Positions 1 to 5,978 of a DNA stretch of 7,510 nt are shown here, in pieces. Made by a program: the position numbers and the translations under genes. How positions within the stretch are numbered: position 1 is the first letter of the stretch; each line of letters starts with the position of its first letter. Below the pieces are notes generated by a model, which did no database searches, had not been told where the DNA came from, and was given only the letters and a program-made list of their open reading frames with translations. Source of the stretch: Verrucomicrobiota bacterium (GTDB lineage: Bacteria; Verrucomicrobiota; Verrucomicrobiia; Chthoniobacterales; UBA10450); the NCBI GenBank assembly GCA_003219095.1, contig QHPM01000310.1:1-7510 (forward strand), read 5' to 3'.

Positions 1-1623
1 CCCGAACTGCCTGTGCGCATGGGTGTCCATAGCGGGCCAGTCAGTGCAGTCACGGATCTGAATGATCGCACAAACGCCGCGGGCATCGGGATCAACGTCG
101 CCCAGCGGGTGATGGATTGTGGAGACAGCGGGCACATCTTGCTGTCGAAGCGAGTTGCCGAAGATCTTCAGCAATACGGGCGTTGGCGACCATTTCTGCA
201 TGATCTCGGCGAAGTGGAAATGAAGCATGGCGTCCGGGTTCACGTTTTTAATCTTTACGCGGATGGAGCTGGTAATCCGGATTTGCCGGAGAAGTTGCGC
301 CAGCTGAAACTGACTCAGCGCGCCGGGCCCACACCGGCGTCCGCCCGGCCGGGCGATGCCGAACAGGAATATTTCAGTGACGGAATCAGCGAAGACATCA
401 TTACGGACTTGAGCAAAGTGTCAGCGTTGCACGTGGTCTCGCGCAACACGGCATTCACTTTCAAAGGCAAGCCGATGGATGTGCGACAGATCGCCGCGCA
501 ACTCAACATCAGCCATGTGCTGGAAGGAAGCGTGCGCAAAGCCGGGGGACGCGTGCGCATTACCGCGCAATTGATTGATGGCTCTAATGATAGCCACGTC
601 TGGGCCGAACGTTACGATCGCGACCTCAATGACATTTTTGCCCTGCAGGACGAGATGTCGCACGCGATTGTCGATGCGCTGAAGGTAAAACTTCTTCCCG
701 AAGAAAAGAGAGCGATTGAGAAACATGGCACAGAGAACGTGGACGCTTACAATATTTATCTGATGGCGCGGCAGGCCCGTGCCACCGGCTTTGAAGGAGA
801 TAATCGGCGCAGCGAGGTGATTGTCCGCTTGTGCCGGCGTGCTACAGAGATCGATCCGAATTATGCCGATGCCTGGGCCCTGATGGCCCTGGTCGAGATG
901 CTCTTGCATTCGACGATTGCGCGAGATAGCGACGGAGGTCTCGCGGCAGCCGAACGCGCGCTCTCGCTTAATCCCGAGCTGGCGGAAGCGCACGCGGTGA
1001 AAGCGAGGATTTTGTCGGAGGAGGAGCGTCACGACGAAGCATCGAAGGAAATCGCGATCGCCCTTTCCCTGGATCCTGAGTCCCACGAGGTAAACAAATG
1101 CGCGGCCGTGTTGAGATTCAGGCAGCAACAGCTGGAGGAAGCTATTCGGTATTTCGAAAAGGCAGTGGCGCTCGAGGAAATGGACTTTGCGTCGGCCGGT
1201 CTCTTAATTACCTGCTACACCGCGTTGGGAGACAGGGCGGCGACAAAGCGCGCTGCGCAGATCGCTCTGTCACGAGCCGAAAAGGTCTTAGCGCAGGACC
1301 CGAATAACGGATCGGCCATGGGCCACGGCAGCGATGCGCTCGCGGTGCTCGGCCAAGGCGAACGCGCCAAAGAATGGATGGAGCGTGCCTTGCTGATCGA
1401 TCCTGAAAACCTGGCGATGCGCTACAATTTCGCCTGCGCGTTGGCGAATCATCTGAAAGATCGCGATGCTGCGCTGGAGATGCTTGGGCCGGCCTTCGAG
1501 AAGATCGGCGCTGGCCTTATCAACCACTCCAAGATCGATCCGGATCTTGATCCTCTGCGCGACGATCCGCGCTTCAAGGCTATGCTTGCCGCTGCTGAAA
1601 CGCGCCTCGGCTTATCATCTTGA
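1..1623 (+). CDS. Cyclase-homology / TolB-like / TPR sensor protein, 5' end outside window
   Basis: The frame is open from base 1, so the GTG at 13 is an internal Val codon and the true start lies upstream. Numbering codons from base 1, codons 1-90 are the C-terminal part of a class III adenylate/guanylate cyclase domain (VRMGVHSGPV; then N32-V-A-Q-R36, the usual Asn/Arg transition-state pair). The metal-binding Asp residues would lie upstream and cannot be seen. Codons 119-240 resemble the TolB/FlgO-like domain common in such sensors (EYFSDGISEDIITDLSKV, LEGSVRKAGGRVRITAQLID, HVWAERYDRDL). Codons 245-530 are alpha-helical TPR repeats (for example YADAWALMALVEM, AAAERALSLNPELAEAHA). The end, IDPDLDPLRDDPRF, is a usual C-terminus for this group. 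Odd: the linker at codons 100-118 is very short and lacks the transmembrane helix and the SIAVLPF-type first strand expected before DAEQEYFSDG. Cyclic-nucleotide synthesis is inferred; substrate is unknown. Confidence 0.88.
   Translation, partial: PELPVRMGVHSGPVSAVTDLNDRTNAAGIGINVAQRVMDCGDSGHILLSKRVAEDLQQYGRWRPFLHDLGEVEMKHGVRVHVFNLYADGAGNPDLPEKLRQLKLTQRAGPTPASARPGDAEQEYFSDGISEDIITDLSKVSALHVVSRNTAFTFKGKPMDVRQIAAQLNISHVLEGSVRKAGGRVRITAQLIDGSNDSHVWAERYDRDLNDIFALQDEMSHAIVDALKVKLLPEEKRAIEKHGTENVDAYNIYLMARQARATGFEGDNRRSEVIVRLCRRATEIDPNYADAWALMALVEMLLHSTIARDSDGGLAAAERALSLNPELAEAHAVKARILSEEERHDEASKEIAIALSLDPESHEVNKCAAVLRFRQQQLEEAIRYFEKAVALEEMDFASAGLLITCYTALGDRAATKRAAQIALSRAEKVLAQDPNNGSAMGHGSDALAVLGQGERAKEWMERALLIDPENLAMRYNFACALANHLKDRDAALEMLGPAFEKIGAGLINHSKIDPDLDPLRDDPRFKAMLAAAETRLGLSS
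342..355. repeat. 14-bp perfect GC-only palindrome in the linker of the cyclase-TPR gene
   Basis: CGCCCGGCCGGGCG equals its own reverse complement. It sits exactly where the cyclase part joins the TolB-like part and where a membrane segment seems to be missing. It may be chance in GC-rich coding DNA, or it may mark a deletion or assembly collapse point. Confidence 0.6.
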
Positions 1624-1637
1624 ACCTGCATGGCAAT

Positions 1638-1661
1638 GCTGCCGTCCCTAAATCAGGCAGC
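1638..1661 (+). terminator. Possible weak terminator hairpin after the cyclase-TPR gene
   Basis: GCTGCC (1638-1643) and GGCAGC (1656-1661) form a 6-bp stem with a 12-base loop, starting 15 bases after the stop codon. The following bases (GGCAACATCTTTATTC) are only modestly T-rich, so this is a weak intrinsic terminator at best. It lies between convergent genes, where a terminator is expected. Confidence 0.25.
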
Positions 1662-1723
1662 GGCAACATCTTTATTCTCGCGGGCAAATAATCACCATCT
1701 CTTCGATAGAAATCTCCTCTACT

Positions 1724-2293
1724 TTACGCCCGCGTTACTAAAGTCCTCGGGTCCGGGAAGGTTTCCCCGAAGGAGCCAGGTGTCCTGGTTGATTTGCCAG
1801 TTGCCTTCACCTTTTGAATCTGCACAGGCTCGGGCTGAAAATCGACCCACTGAGTCCATCGGCCACGTTGCCTAAAGGTAGTCACGTTTGCGAGACCATC
1901 TAACAATATCCCCTGGTCTCCAGCCTCACGACAAGGCGCTTGCTTGAACGACACTTCTCCCGCCCATTCGAGCCCGTTCATCCGGTCGGACTCGCTCAGG
2001 TCGGCCGAACGAACACCATCCACTGTTAGCTCGCGGAATTGCCTGATAAAACGAACTGGGGCATACGAGCTTCCCGAGTTTCGAGCCGTCATCCAACCTT
2101 CAGCCCCTTTTGTCCAATGTTTCTTCACTTCTGCCAGAGCAGCGTCCGCCGCTGCTCGTTCCGTCCCAGAGGATTGCCCGGCGCCACTGCCGGTTCCGCC
2201 GGAGTCCGATTTGCCGCAGCTTGCTAATCCGGCCGCCATAACTGCTATCAGCAGCAAAGACGCAGCCGAGTAAAACCGAACCAAGCGCCTCAC
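1724..2293 (-). CDS. Lipoprotein of unknown function, apparent frameshift near the 3' end
   Basis: This 189-residue reading frame starts at GTG (2293-2291), 12 bp after the stop of the upstream lipoprotein gene, so the two are probably co-transcribed. The N-terminus is a lipoprotein signal: basic MRRLVR, a hydrophobic run, and lipobox LASC with Cys26, followed by a Ser/Gly-rich tether. The mature part (LTVDGVRSADLSESDRMNG, LEWAGEVSF, RGRWTQWVDF) is a probably beta-rich periplasmic or outer-membrane-facing domain that I cannot name. Odd: after IQKVK the frame becomes unlikely protein (ATGKSTRTPGSFGE). The overlapping frame reads GNWQINQDTWLLRG, then PGPEDF, and ends at a TAG at 1719-1721. Restoring one G around 1803-1812 would give KVKGNWQIN and an end at 1719. 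The natural gene is therefore probably 1719-2293, frameshifted by mutation or sequencing error. Confidence 0.75.
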   Translation of the reverse strand: MRRLVRFYSAASLLLIAVMAAGLASCGKSDSGGTGSGAGQSSGTERAAADAALAEVKKHWTKGAEGWMTARNSGSSYAPVRFIRQFRELTVDGVRSADLSESDRMNGLEWAGEVSFKQAPCREAGDQGILLDGLANVTTFRQRGRWTQWVDFQPEPVQIQKVKATGKSTRTPGSFGETFPDPRTLVTRA

Positions 2294-2305
2294 GTTTTGT
2301 GGCCG

Positions 2306-2629
2306 CTATTTTCCTTTTTTCAACACCCCGATGAAGCTCGGGCCGGTAAGTGACCCATCGTCATGGATCATGAAGTCTATCTTGTCTCCCTTCGGGCTGC
2401 AGTCGACCTGGACCTGATCTCCGTTCACTTTGTAAGTGCACGGAGCGCTTTCACCCATCATGGTGAATGTAGCTTTGCCACCGGACTTGAGATCGAGCGC
2501 AACCGTTCCATCGCCACTTTGCGTGTAGGTGCCCTCTATCTTCGACTTCGAGCTGCAGCTTGTGACGATGGGAATTATCGATGCCACGGCAGCGATTAGT
2601 ACGATTCTGGGAATGATCAAGTTCTTCAT
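2306..2629 (-). CDS. Small beta-rich lipoprotein, 107 residues, unknown function
   Basis: The signal is typical of lipoproteins: MKNLIIPR, a hydrophobic stretch, and lipobox VTSC with Cys25. The mature 83 residues contain IEGTYTQSGDGTVALDL, a Gly/Lys turn (KSGGKATFTM), CTYKVNGDQVQVDC and DDGSLTGPSFIGVLKK. These alternating strands suggest a small lipocalin- or META-like beta sheet. The two Cys residues in the central part (APCTY and QVDC) could form a disulfide after export. The start is well placed: GGAG at 2639-2636 lies six bases before the ATG. It is the first gene of a two-lipoprotein unit with 1724-2293 and is preceded by a good promoter. I do not recognise a specific function; a cell-envelope stress or housekeeping role would be a guess. 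Confidence 0.8.
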   Translation of the reverse strand: MKNLIIPRIVLIAAVASIIPIVTSCSSKSKIEGTYTQSGDGTVALDLKSGGKATFTMMGESAPCTYKVNGDQVQVDCSPKGDKIDFMIHDDGSLTGPSFIGVLKKGK

Positions 2630-2639
2630 GGAGTACTCC
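2630..2639. repeat. 10-bp palindrome containing the lipoprotein ribosome binding site
   Basis: GGAGTACTCC is a perfect palindrome directly before the start codon on the minus strand. Its GGAG half is the likely Shine-Dalgarno sequence. Self-pairing within one mRNA is impossible without a loop, so any regulatory role is speculative. Confidence 0.4.
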
Positions 2640-2661
2640 GTTCGGTGAATGTGAGGAGTTC

Positions 2662-2690
2662 GAAATAGGGGACGGGTTATTTTTTGTCAA
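2662..2690 (-). promoter_or_regulatory. Sigma70-type promoter for the two-lipoprotein operon
   Basis: On the minus strand a perfect -35 box TTGACA (2690-2685) is followed by a 17-bp spacer and TATTTC (2667-2662), a weak -10 box. Transcription would start near 2655, about 25 bases before the start codon. The orientation and distance fit the lipoprotein genes. The -10 match is poor, so the exact start is uncertain. Confidence 0.5.
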
Positions 2691-2695
2691 TAACC
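2675..2695. promoter_or_regulatory. Inverted repeat over the -35 box, operator-like
   Basis: GGTTATT (2675-2681) and AATAACC (2689-2695) are perfect 7-bp inverted arms separated by seven bases. The repeat covers the -35 box of the lipoprotein promoter and lies between divergent genes. A repressor or activator site is possible. No regulator gene is seen in the window. Confidence 0.35.
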
Positions 2696-2825
2696 GTTTC
2701 ATCAGGCGAATCGATCGGGGCCTGAGCCGTCATCGGCGAAGTTTTTTTTGCCGCGGTCGACCAGGGAAAGAAATGACGAGCGGGATGGCGTTTGACGACG
2801 AAATCAATCGGGAGGAATCAAACTC

Positions 2826-3896
2826 ATGCATAAATCTACATTCAACGCGAAGGCTTACTCCGCTGCTAGTGCGACATCGCCGCTGGCCTCTACCAAGATC
2901 AAGCGTCGCGATCCAACTGAACGCGACGTGCAAATCGAAATCCTCTTCTGCGGGATCTGCCACTCCGATCTCCATTCGGTCCGCAACGAATGGAGCGAGT
3001 TCATGGCCACGAATTACCCGATTGTTCCCGGTCACGAGATCGTCGGCCGCGTGACCAAGGTCGGCTCGGCAGTTACCAAGTACAAACCGGGGGATCTCGC
3101 CGCGGTCGGCTGCATGGTCGATTCGGATGGCACCTGTCCACAGTGCAAAGCCGGCCTCGAGCAGTTCTGCCCGAACATGATCCTCACCTTCAACTCCCCG
3201 GACAAGCATCTTGAAGGCGTGACCTACGGTGGCTACTCCGAAAGCATCGTAGTCGATGAACACTTCGTGCTCCGGGTTCCTTCCAACCTTAGTGCCGCCG
3301 CAGCTGCGCCCCTGCTCTGCGCTGGCATTACTACCTACTCCCCGATTCGTCACTGGGGCGTGACCAAGGGCAAGAAAGTTGGCGTGGTCGGGCTCGGCGG
3401 ACTGGGCCACATGGCCGTAAAGTTTGCTCATGCGCTCGGAGCGCACGTCGTCGTCTTCACTACCTCACCCAACAAGAAGGAGGACGCGCTCCGGCTCGGC
3501 GCCGACGAGGTCGTCGTCTCTCGCAATGCCGACGAGATGAAGAAGCACGTGGGCAGCTTTGATTTCATCCTCGACGCTGTCTCCGCCGATCACGACATCT
3601 ACGCCTATATCAATTTACTCGGCGTCAACGGTAATCTGACGCTTGTCGGCGCACCGGCGGAACCGTTGCGCGTTCCTGCATTCGGCCTGATCATGGGACG
3701 CCACAGTCTCTCCGGCTCGATGATTGGGGGCATCGCTGAAACGCAGGAGATGCTCGACTTTTGCGGCAAGCATAACATCACCGCCGATGTCGAAGTCATT
3801 CCGATCCAGAAAGTCAACGAAGCCTATGAAAGATTGCTCAAGTCGGATGTGAAGTACCGTTTCTCGATCGACATGGCTTCGCTCAAATCGGGTTGA
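2826..3896 (+). CDS. Zinc-dependent NAD(P)-dependent alcohol dehydrogenase, YahK/CAD type
   Basis: This 356-residue medium-chain dehydrogenase probably reduces aldehydes to alcohols in the cytoplasm, with NADPH the likely cofactor. The GroES-like domain holds the catalytic-zinc ligands Cys45 (GICHSDLH) and His70-Glu71 (PGHEIVGRV), and Cys165 (PLLCAGITTYSP), the usual third ligand. The Rossmann domain has GLGGLGH at 189-195, followed at 211-217 by FTTSPNK, whose Ser and Lys match the NADP phosphate-binding pattern of the YahK/cinnamyl-alcohol group. Length is normal. Odd: the structural-zinc lobe reads S-D-G-T-C-P-Q-C-x7-C, so Asp101 stands where the first Cys is usual, while Cys104, Cys107 and Cys115 are kept. 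GGAGG at 2811-2815, ten bases before the ATG, supports the start. It is divergent from the lipoprotein operon and appears monocistronic. The true substrate cannot be read from sequence. Confidence 0.93.
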   Translation: MHKSTFNAKAYSAASATSPLASTKIKRRDPTERDVQIEILFCGICHSDLHSVRNEWSEFMATNYPIVPGHEIVGRVTKVGSAVTKYKPGDLAAVGCMVDSDGTCPQCKAGLEQFCPNMILTFNSPDKHLEGVTYGGYSESIVVDEHFVLRVPSNLSAAAAAPLLCAGITTYSPIRHWGVTKGKKVGVVGLGGLGHMAVKFAHALGAHVVVFTTSPNKKEDALRLGADEVVVSRNADEMKKHVGSFDFILDAVSADHDIYAYINLLGVNGNLTLVGAPAEPLRVPAFGLIMGRHSLSGSMIGGIAETQEMLDFCGKHNITADVEVIPIQKVNEAYERLLKSDVKYRFSIDMASLKSG

Positions 3897-3923
3897 ACAA
3901 CAATATCAGAGAAAAAGCTGAAA

Positions 3924-3967
3924 TTGGCAGCTGGGAGCTGATCGAAACGGGAGATGGGAGATAGCAG
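3924..3967 (+). repeat. Degenerate heptamer tandem repeat, locus 1
   Basis: Units TTGGCAG, CTGGGAG, CTGATCG, a 9-base unit ending CGGGAG, ATGGGAG and ATAGCAG follow each other starting 27 bases after the dehydrogenase stop. The period is 7 apart from one unit with two extra bases. Confidence 0.55.
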
Positions 3968-4041
3968 TTCGTAACTGTGAATGCCGAACAAATGCCCAGT
4001 CCGGCTCGGACCATCCAACGCCAAACATCGAGCCCAGCATT

Positions 4042-4062
4042 CATCATAACCGGCTTATGATG
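4042..4062. repeat. Perfect hairpin, 8-bp stem and 5-base loop
   Basis: CATCATAA (4042-4049) and TTATGATG (4055-4062) flank CCGGC. No T-run follows on either strand, so it is not a standard terminator, although its place between convergent genes would suit bidirectional termination. Confidence 0.5.
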
Positions 4063-4104
4063 GAGGGGGCAGCCGCTTCTGATTTAGCGATCTTCTGAAC
4101 GAAT

Positions 4105-4135
4105 CGGTTCCACACACCACCGGCGTGTGCAACCG
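4105..4135. repeat. Imperfect hairpin, two 5-bp stems with one mismatch
   Basis: CGGTT-C-CACAC (4105-4115) pairs with GTGTG-C-AACCG (4125-4135) except for one C:C mismatch, with a 9-base loop. It lies 43 bases from the hairpin at 4042-4062. No function can be assigned. Confidence 0.4.
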
Positions 4136-4199
4136 CGAAGGCCAGTCGCGTACGCTTCAAACCATGCTCGATGAAAGCCATTCCGATTCGCGAGACTGA

Positions 4200-4532
4200 T
4201 CAGAAGCAGACTCGCAGCAGCACGCCAGGCCAGACGAAAAAAATGACCAATGTATTAAGAAACGTTATCGCGATCGCGATCTTGGCGAGCAATGGCAAAG
4301 GAAGCGCTGTGGGTTGTAACGTTGGGCCGCGACGACGACGTAATGGCGCAACGCTTACGATAAGGAGTAGCACAGTGACCGCAAGCACCGAGGCATCCCA
4401 TGCGCAGAATAAACCAACTCTGTAGTAGGGCATGTAGCGCCAGAGGCCGTGTCGATCTACGATTGTCTCTTCGAAGACGACCCACGTATTAATGAACGTC
4501 ATTGCAATGGCGATCTTGGCGATCAGCGGCAA
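4200..4532 (-). CDS. Small membrane protein with duplicated first segment, 5' end disrupted
   Basis: The protein-like part of a longer open frame (open to 4631) begins at about Leu-Pro-Leu at 4532. It shows a hydrophobic segment (LIAKIAIAMTFINTWVVF), a polar loop (IVDRHGLWRYMPYYRVG), a second hydrophobic segment (WDASVLAVTVLLLIVSV), a basic stretch (RRRRG), and then a near copy of the first segment (LLAKIAIAITFLNTLVIFF). Three membrane helices are likely; function is unknown. The frame upstream of 4532 is only the antisense of the aldo/keto reductase remnant, so the true N-terminus is probably lost. A TTG at 4532 or the ATG at 4502 are the only nearby starts, and neither has a convincing ribosome binding site. 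The second copy stops early (VLLRVCF), suggesting a truncated tandem duplication. Probably a decaying gene. Confidence 0.45.
   Translation of the reverse strand: MPLIAKIAIAMTFINTWVVFEETIVDRHGLWRYMPYYRVGLFCAWDASVLAVTVLLLIVSVAPLRRRRGPTLQPTALPLPLLAKIAIAITFLNTLVIFFVWPGVLLRVCF
4244..4298. repeat. Imperfect direct repeat, copy B, about 55 bp
   Basis: It aligns without gaps to 4480-4534 with roughly 43 of 55 bases identical by eye. Both copies encode, on the minus strand, the LPLxAKIAIAxTFxNT hydrophobic segment. This supports duplication inside the membrane-protein locus. Confidence 0.55.
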
Positions 4533-4534
4533 GC
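4480..4534. repeat. Imperfect direct repeat, copy A, about 55 bp
   Basis: Partner of 4244-4298. Its right edge (about 4534) coincides with the point where aldo/keto reductase sequence begins on the plus strand. Confidence 0.55.
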
Positions 4535-4792
<258 letters not shown>

Positions 4793-4813
4793 GGTCCGAG
4801 GTGCGAGCCGCAG
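4793..4813 (+). repeat. Degenerate heptamer repeat, locus 2
   Basis: GGTCCGA, GGTGCGA and GCCGCAG follow directly after the stop codon of the aldo/keto reductase remnant. Only the first two are close copies. It is counted because it fits the pattern of the longer arrays at 6586 and 7260. Confidence 0.35.
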
Positions 4814-4987
4814 CGGCACTGGACTGGCGTAGGGTCAGATTTCAGGAAAGCTTGCGACGGACGGAAAATAAGAAGCGTTCGGCGAAACGTGGGAAGTTAA
4901 CCTCGTTTTCAAGATGAAGGCGCCGTGACCGCCTTGCCGAAAAGCATCGCTTCTGTTGGCACCGCGAAATAGTTTTCGGAGTCCTAA

Positions 4988-5965
4988 ATGTTTATCACCT
5001 TTCTCATCGTTACTCTTCGATGCTTGCAGATCTCCCGCACGGCGTTGGTGGTTTCTGTGATGCTGGCATCATTTCAATTGCTAACCCAAGCCAAAGGAAA
5101 GGAACCTTCCATGGAACATCCTACTTTTTATCGTACGATACAGATAGATGGACTCTCCATCTTTTACAGAGAGGCCGGCCCGAAAGACGCGCCGACGCTT
5201 CTCCTGCTGCACGGGCTTCCTTCTTCATCGCGGATGTTCGAGCCTCTGTTCGCCCGGCTGTCCCATCGCTATCACCTTGTTGCGCCCGATTATCCAGGCT
5301 TCGGACACAGCGACTGGCCGGATCCGAAAAAATTCGCGTATACCTTCGACCACTACGCCGAGATCATGAATCACTTCACCGAAGCGCTCGGACTTTCGCG
5401 CTACTCGCTTTACATGCAGGATTACGGGGGCCCCGTCGGTTTTCGCATGGCCCTGGCCCATTCGGATCGGATTGAGGCTCTCATCATTCAGGATGCGGTG
5501 GCGCACAACGAAGGCCTCGGTGCGAATTGGAAAACGCGGCGGGCCTTTTGGGCCGATCGCGCAGCTAACGAAAACGCGCTGCGCACGAATCTGCTGTCGC
5601 TGGCGACGACGCGGACGCGTCATGTCGGGAGCGATCCCAAGGTGGAGCGCTACGATCCTGATCTCTGGACCGATGAATTTGCCTTCCTCAACCAACCTGG
5701 CCAGGCCCAAATCCAAAGCGACCTATTCTACGACTACCGCACAAACGTGGATGCCTATCCCAAGTGGCAGGCTTGGATGCGCGAAAGGCAACCGCGTCTC
5801 CTTGTAATCTGGGGTACGTATGACCTGTCGTTCGACCTCGGCGAACCAGAACGCTATCGTAAGGACGTACCGAAGGCCGAAGTTCACGTCCTCGACGCGG
5901 GCCATTTCGCGCTCGATACCGCAGCAGATGAGATTGCGCAGCTCGTCCGGAACTTCATGAAGTAG
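4988..5965 (+). CDS. Exported alpha/beta hydrolase with Asp nucleophile (dehalogenase/epoxide-hydrolase type)
   Basis: A 325-residue alpha/beta-hydrolase-fold protein. Oxyanion-loop motif HGLPSSS (His75-Gly76), strand LVAPDYPGFGHSD (97-109), nucleophile elbow MQDYGG with Asp145, acid candidate Asp279 (IWGTYDLSF), and catalytic His306 (DAGHFALD). An Asp at the elbow is the mark of haloalkane dehalogenases and epoxide hydrolases, rather than Ser esterases. Tyr, not Trp, follows the nucleophile, so the usual halide-binding Trp at that place is missing and epoxide or other ester-type hydrolysis is equally possible. Residues 1-36 look like a signal peptide (core TALVVSVMLASFQLL, possible cut after TQA). 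CGGAG at 4977-4981 supports the ATG at 4988. A second start at 5111 (Met42, MEHPTFYRTI) has AGGAAAGGAA six bases before it and would give a cytoplasmic enzyme. DUF1348 gene follows after 13 bp. Confidence 0.88.
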   Translation: MFITFLIVTLRCLQISRTALVVSVMLASFQLLTQAKGKEPSMEHPTFYRTIQIDGLSIFYREAGPKDAPTLLLLHGLPSSSRMFEPLFARLSHRYHLVAPDYPGFGHSDWPDPKKFAYTFDHYAEIMNHFTEALGLSRYSLYMQDYGGPVGFRMALAHSDRIEALIIQDAVAHNEGLGANWKTRRAFWADRAANENALRTNLLSLATTRTRHVGSDPKVERYDPDLWTDEFAFLNQPGQAQIQSDLFYDYRTNVDAYPKWQAWMRERQPRLLVIWGTYDLSFDLGEPERYRKDVPKAEVHVLDAGHFALDTAADEIAQLVRNFMK

Positions 5966-5978
5966 CAACTAACGAAAT

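Larger units (their letters stand above)
3897..4199. other. Non-coding stretch with heptamer repeats and two hairpins
   Basis: This 303-base gap lies between the convergent alcohol dehydrogenase and membrane-protein genes. It holds a 7-bp-period repeat (3924-3967), a perfect 8-bp hairpin (4042-4062) and an imperfect 11-position hairpin (4105-4135). A 45-codon minus-strand frame (4181-4044, starting MAFIEHGLKRTRLAF) is in the same frame as the upstream membrane-protein reading and separated from it by one TGA. It lacks a good ribosome binding site and I do not recognise it, so it is not called as a gene. Confidence 0.5.

Noticed and set aside
13..15. GTG as the start codon of the first gene
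   Set aside because: The frame is open to base 1 (Pro-Glu-Leu-Pro) and VRMGVHSGPV lies inside the cyclase fold, so the gene begins upstream.
421..1128. 235-codon minus-strand open frame opposite the cyclase-TPR gene
   Set aside because: It is antisense to clear TolB-like and TPR coding sequence and has no recognisable protein pattern.
2730..3446. 238-codon minus-strand open frame opposite the alcohol dehydrogenase
   Set aside because: It mirrors a well-supported dehydrogenase and arises from codon bias in GC-rich coding DNA.
3824..4024. 66-codon minus-strand frame at the end of the dehydrogenase
   Set aside because: It overlaps the dehydrogenase antisense and then translates the heptamer repeat; no ribosome binding site or family pattern.
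4080..4125. Possible tRNA 3' end because of GGTTCC...ACCACC
   Set aside because: No cloverleaf can be drawn around it; the bases fit a simple hairpin instead.
4267..4280. 14-bp palindrome ATCGCGATCGCGAT, containing the GCGATCGC octamer known as HIP1 in cyanobacteria
   Set aside because: It encodes the Ala-Ile run of the duplicated membrane segment and is a single copy; nothing else points to cyanobacteria.
4502..4534. ATG at 4502 as the true start of the aldo/keto reductase piece
   Set aside because: The first 11 codons are antisense to the membrane-protein repeat, show no family similarity and lack a ribosome binding site.
4814..4987. Regulatory elements before the hydrolase gene
   Set aside because: Apart from the ribosome binding site at 4977-4981 I saw no promoter, hairpin or repeat good enough to call.
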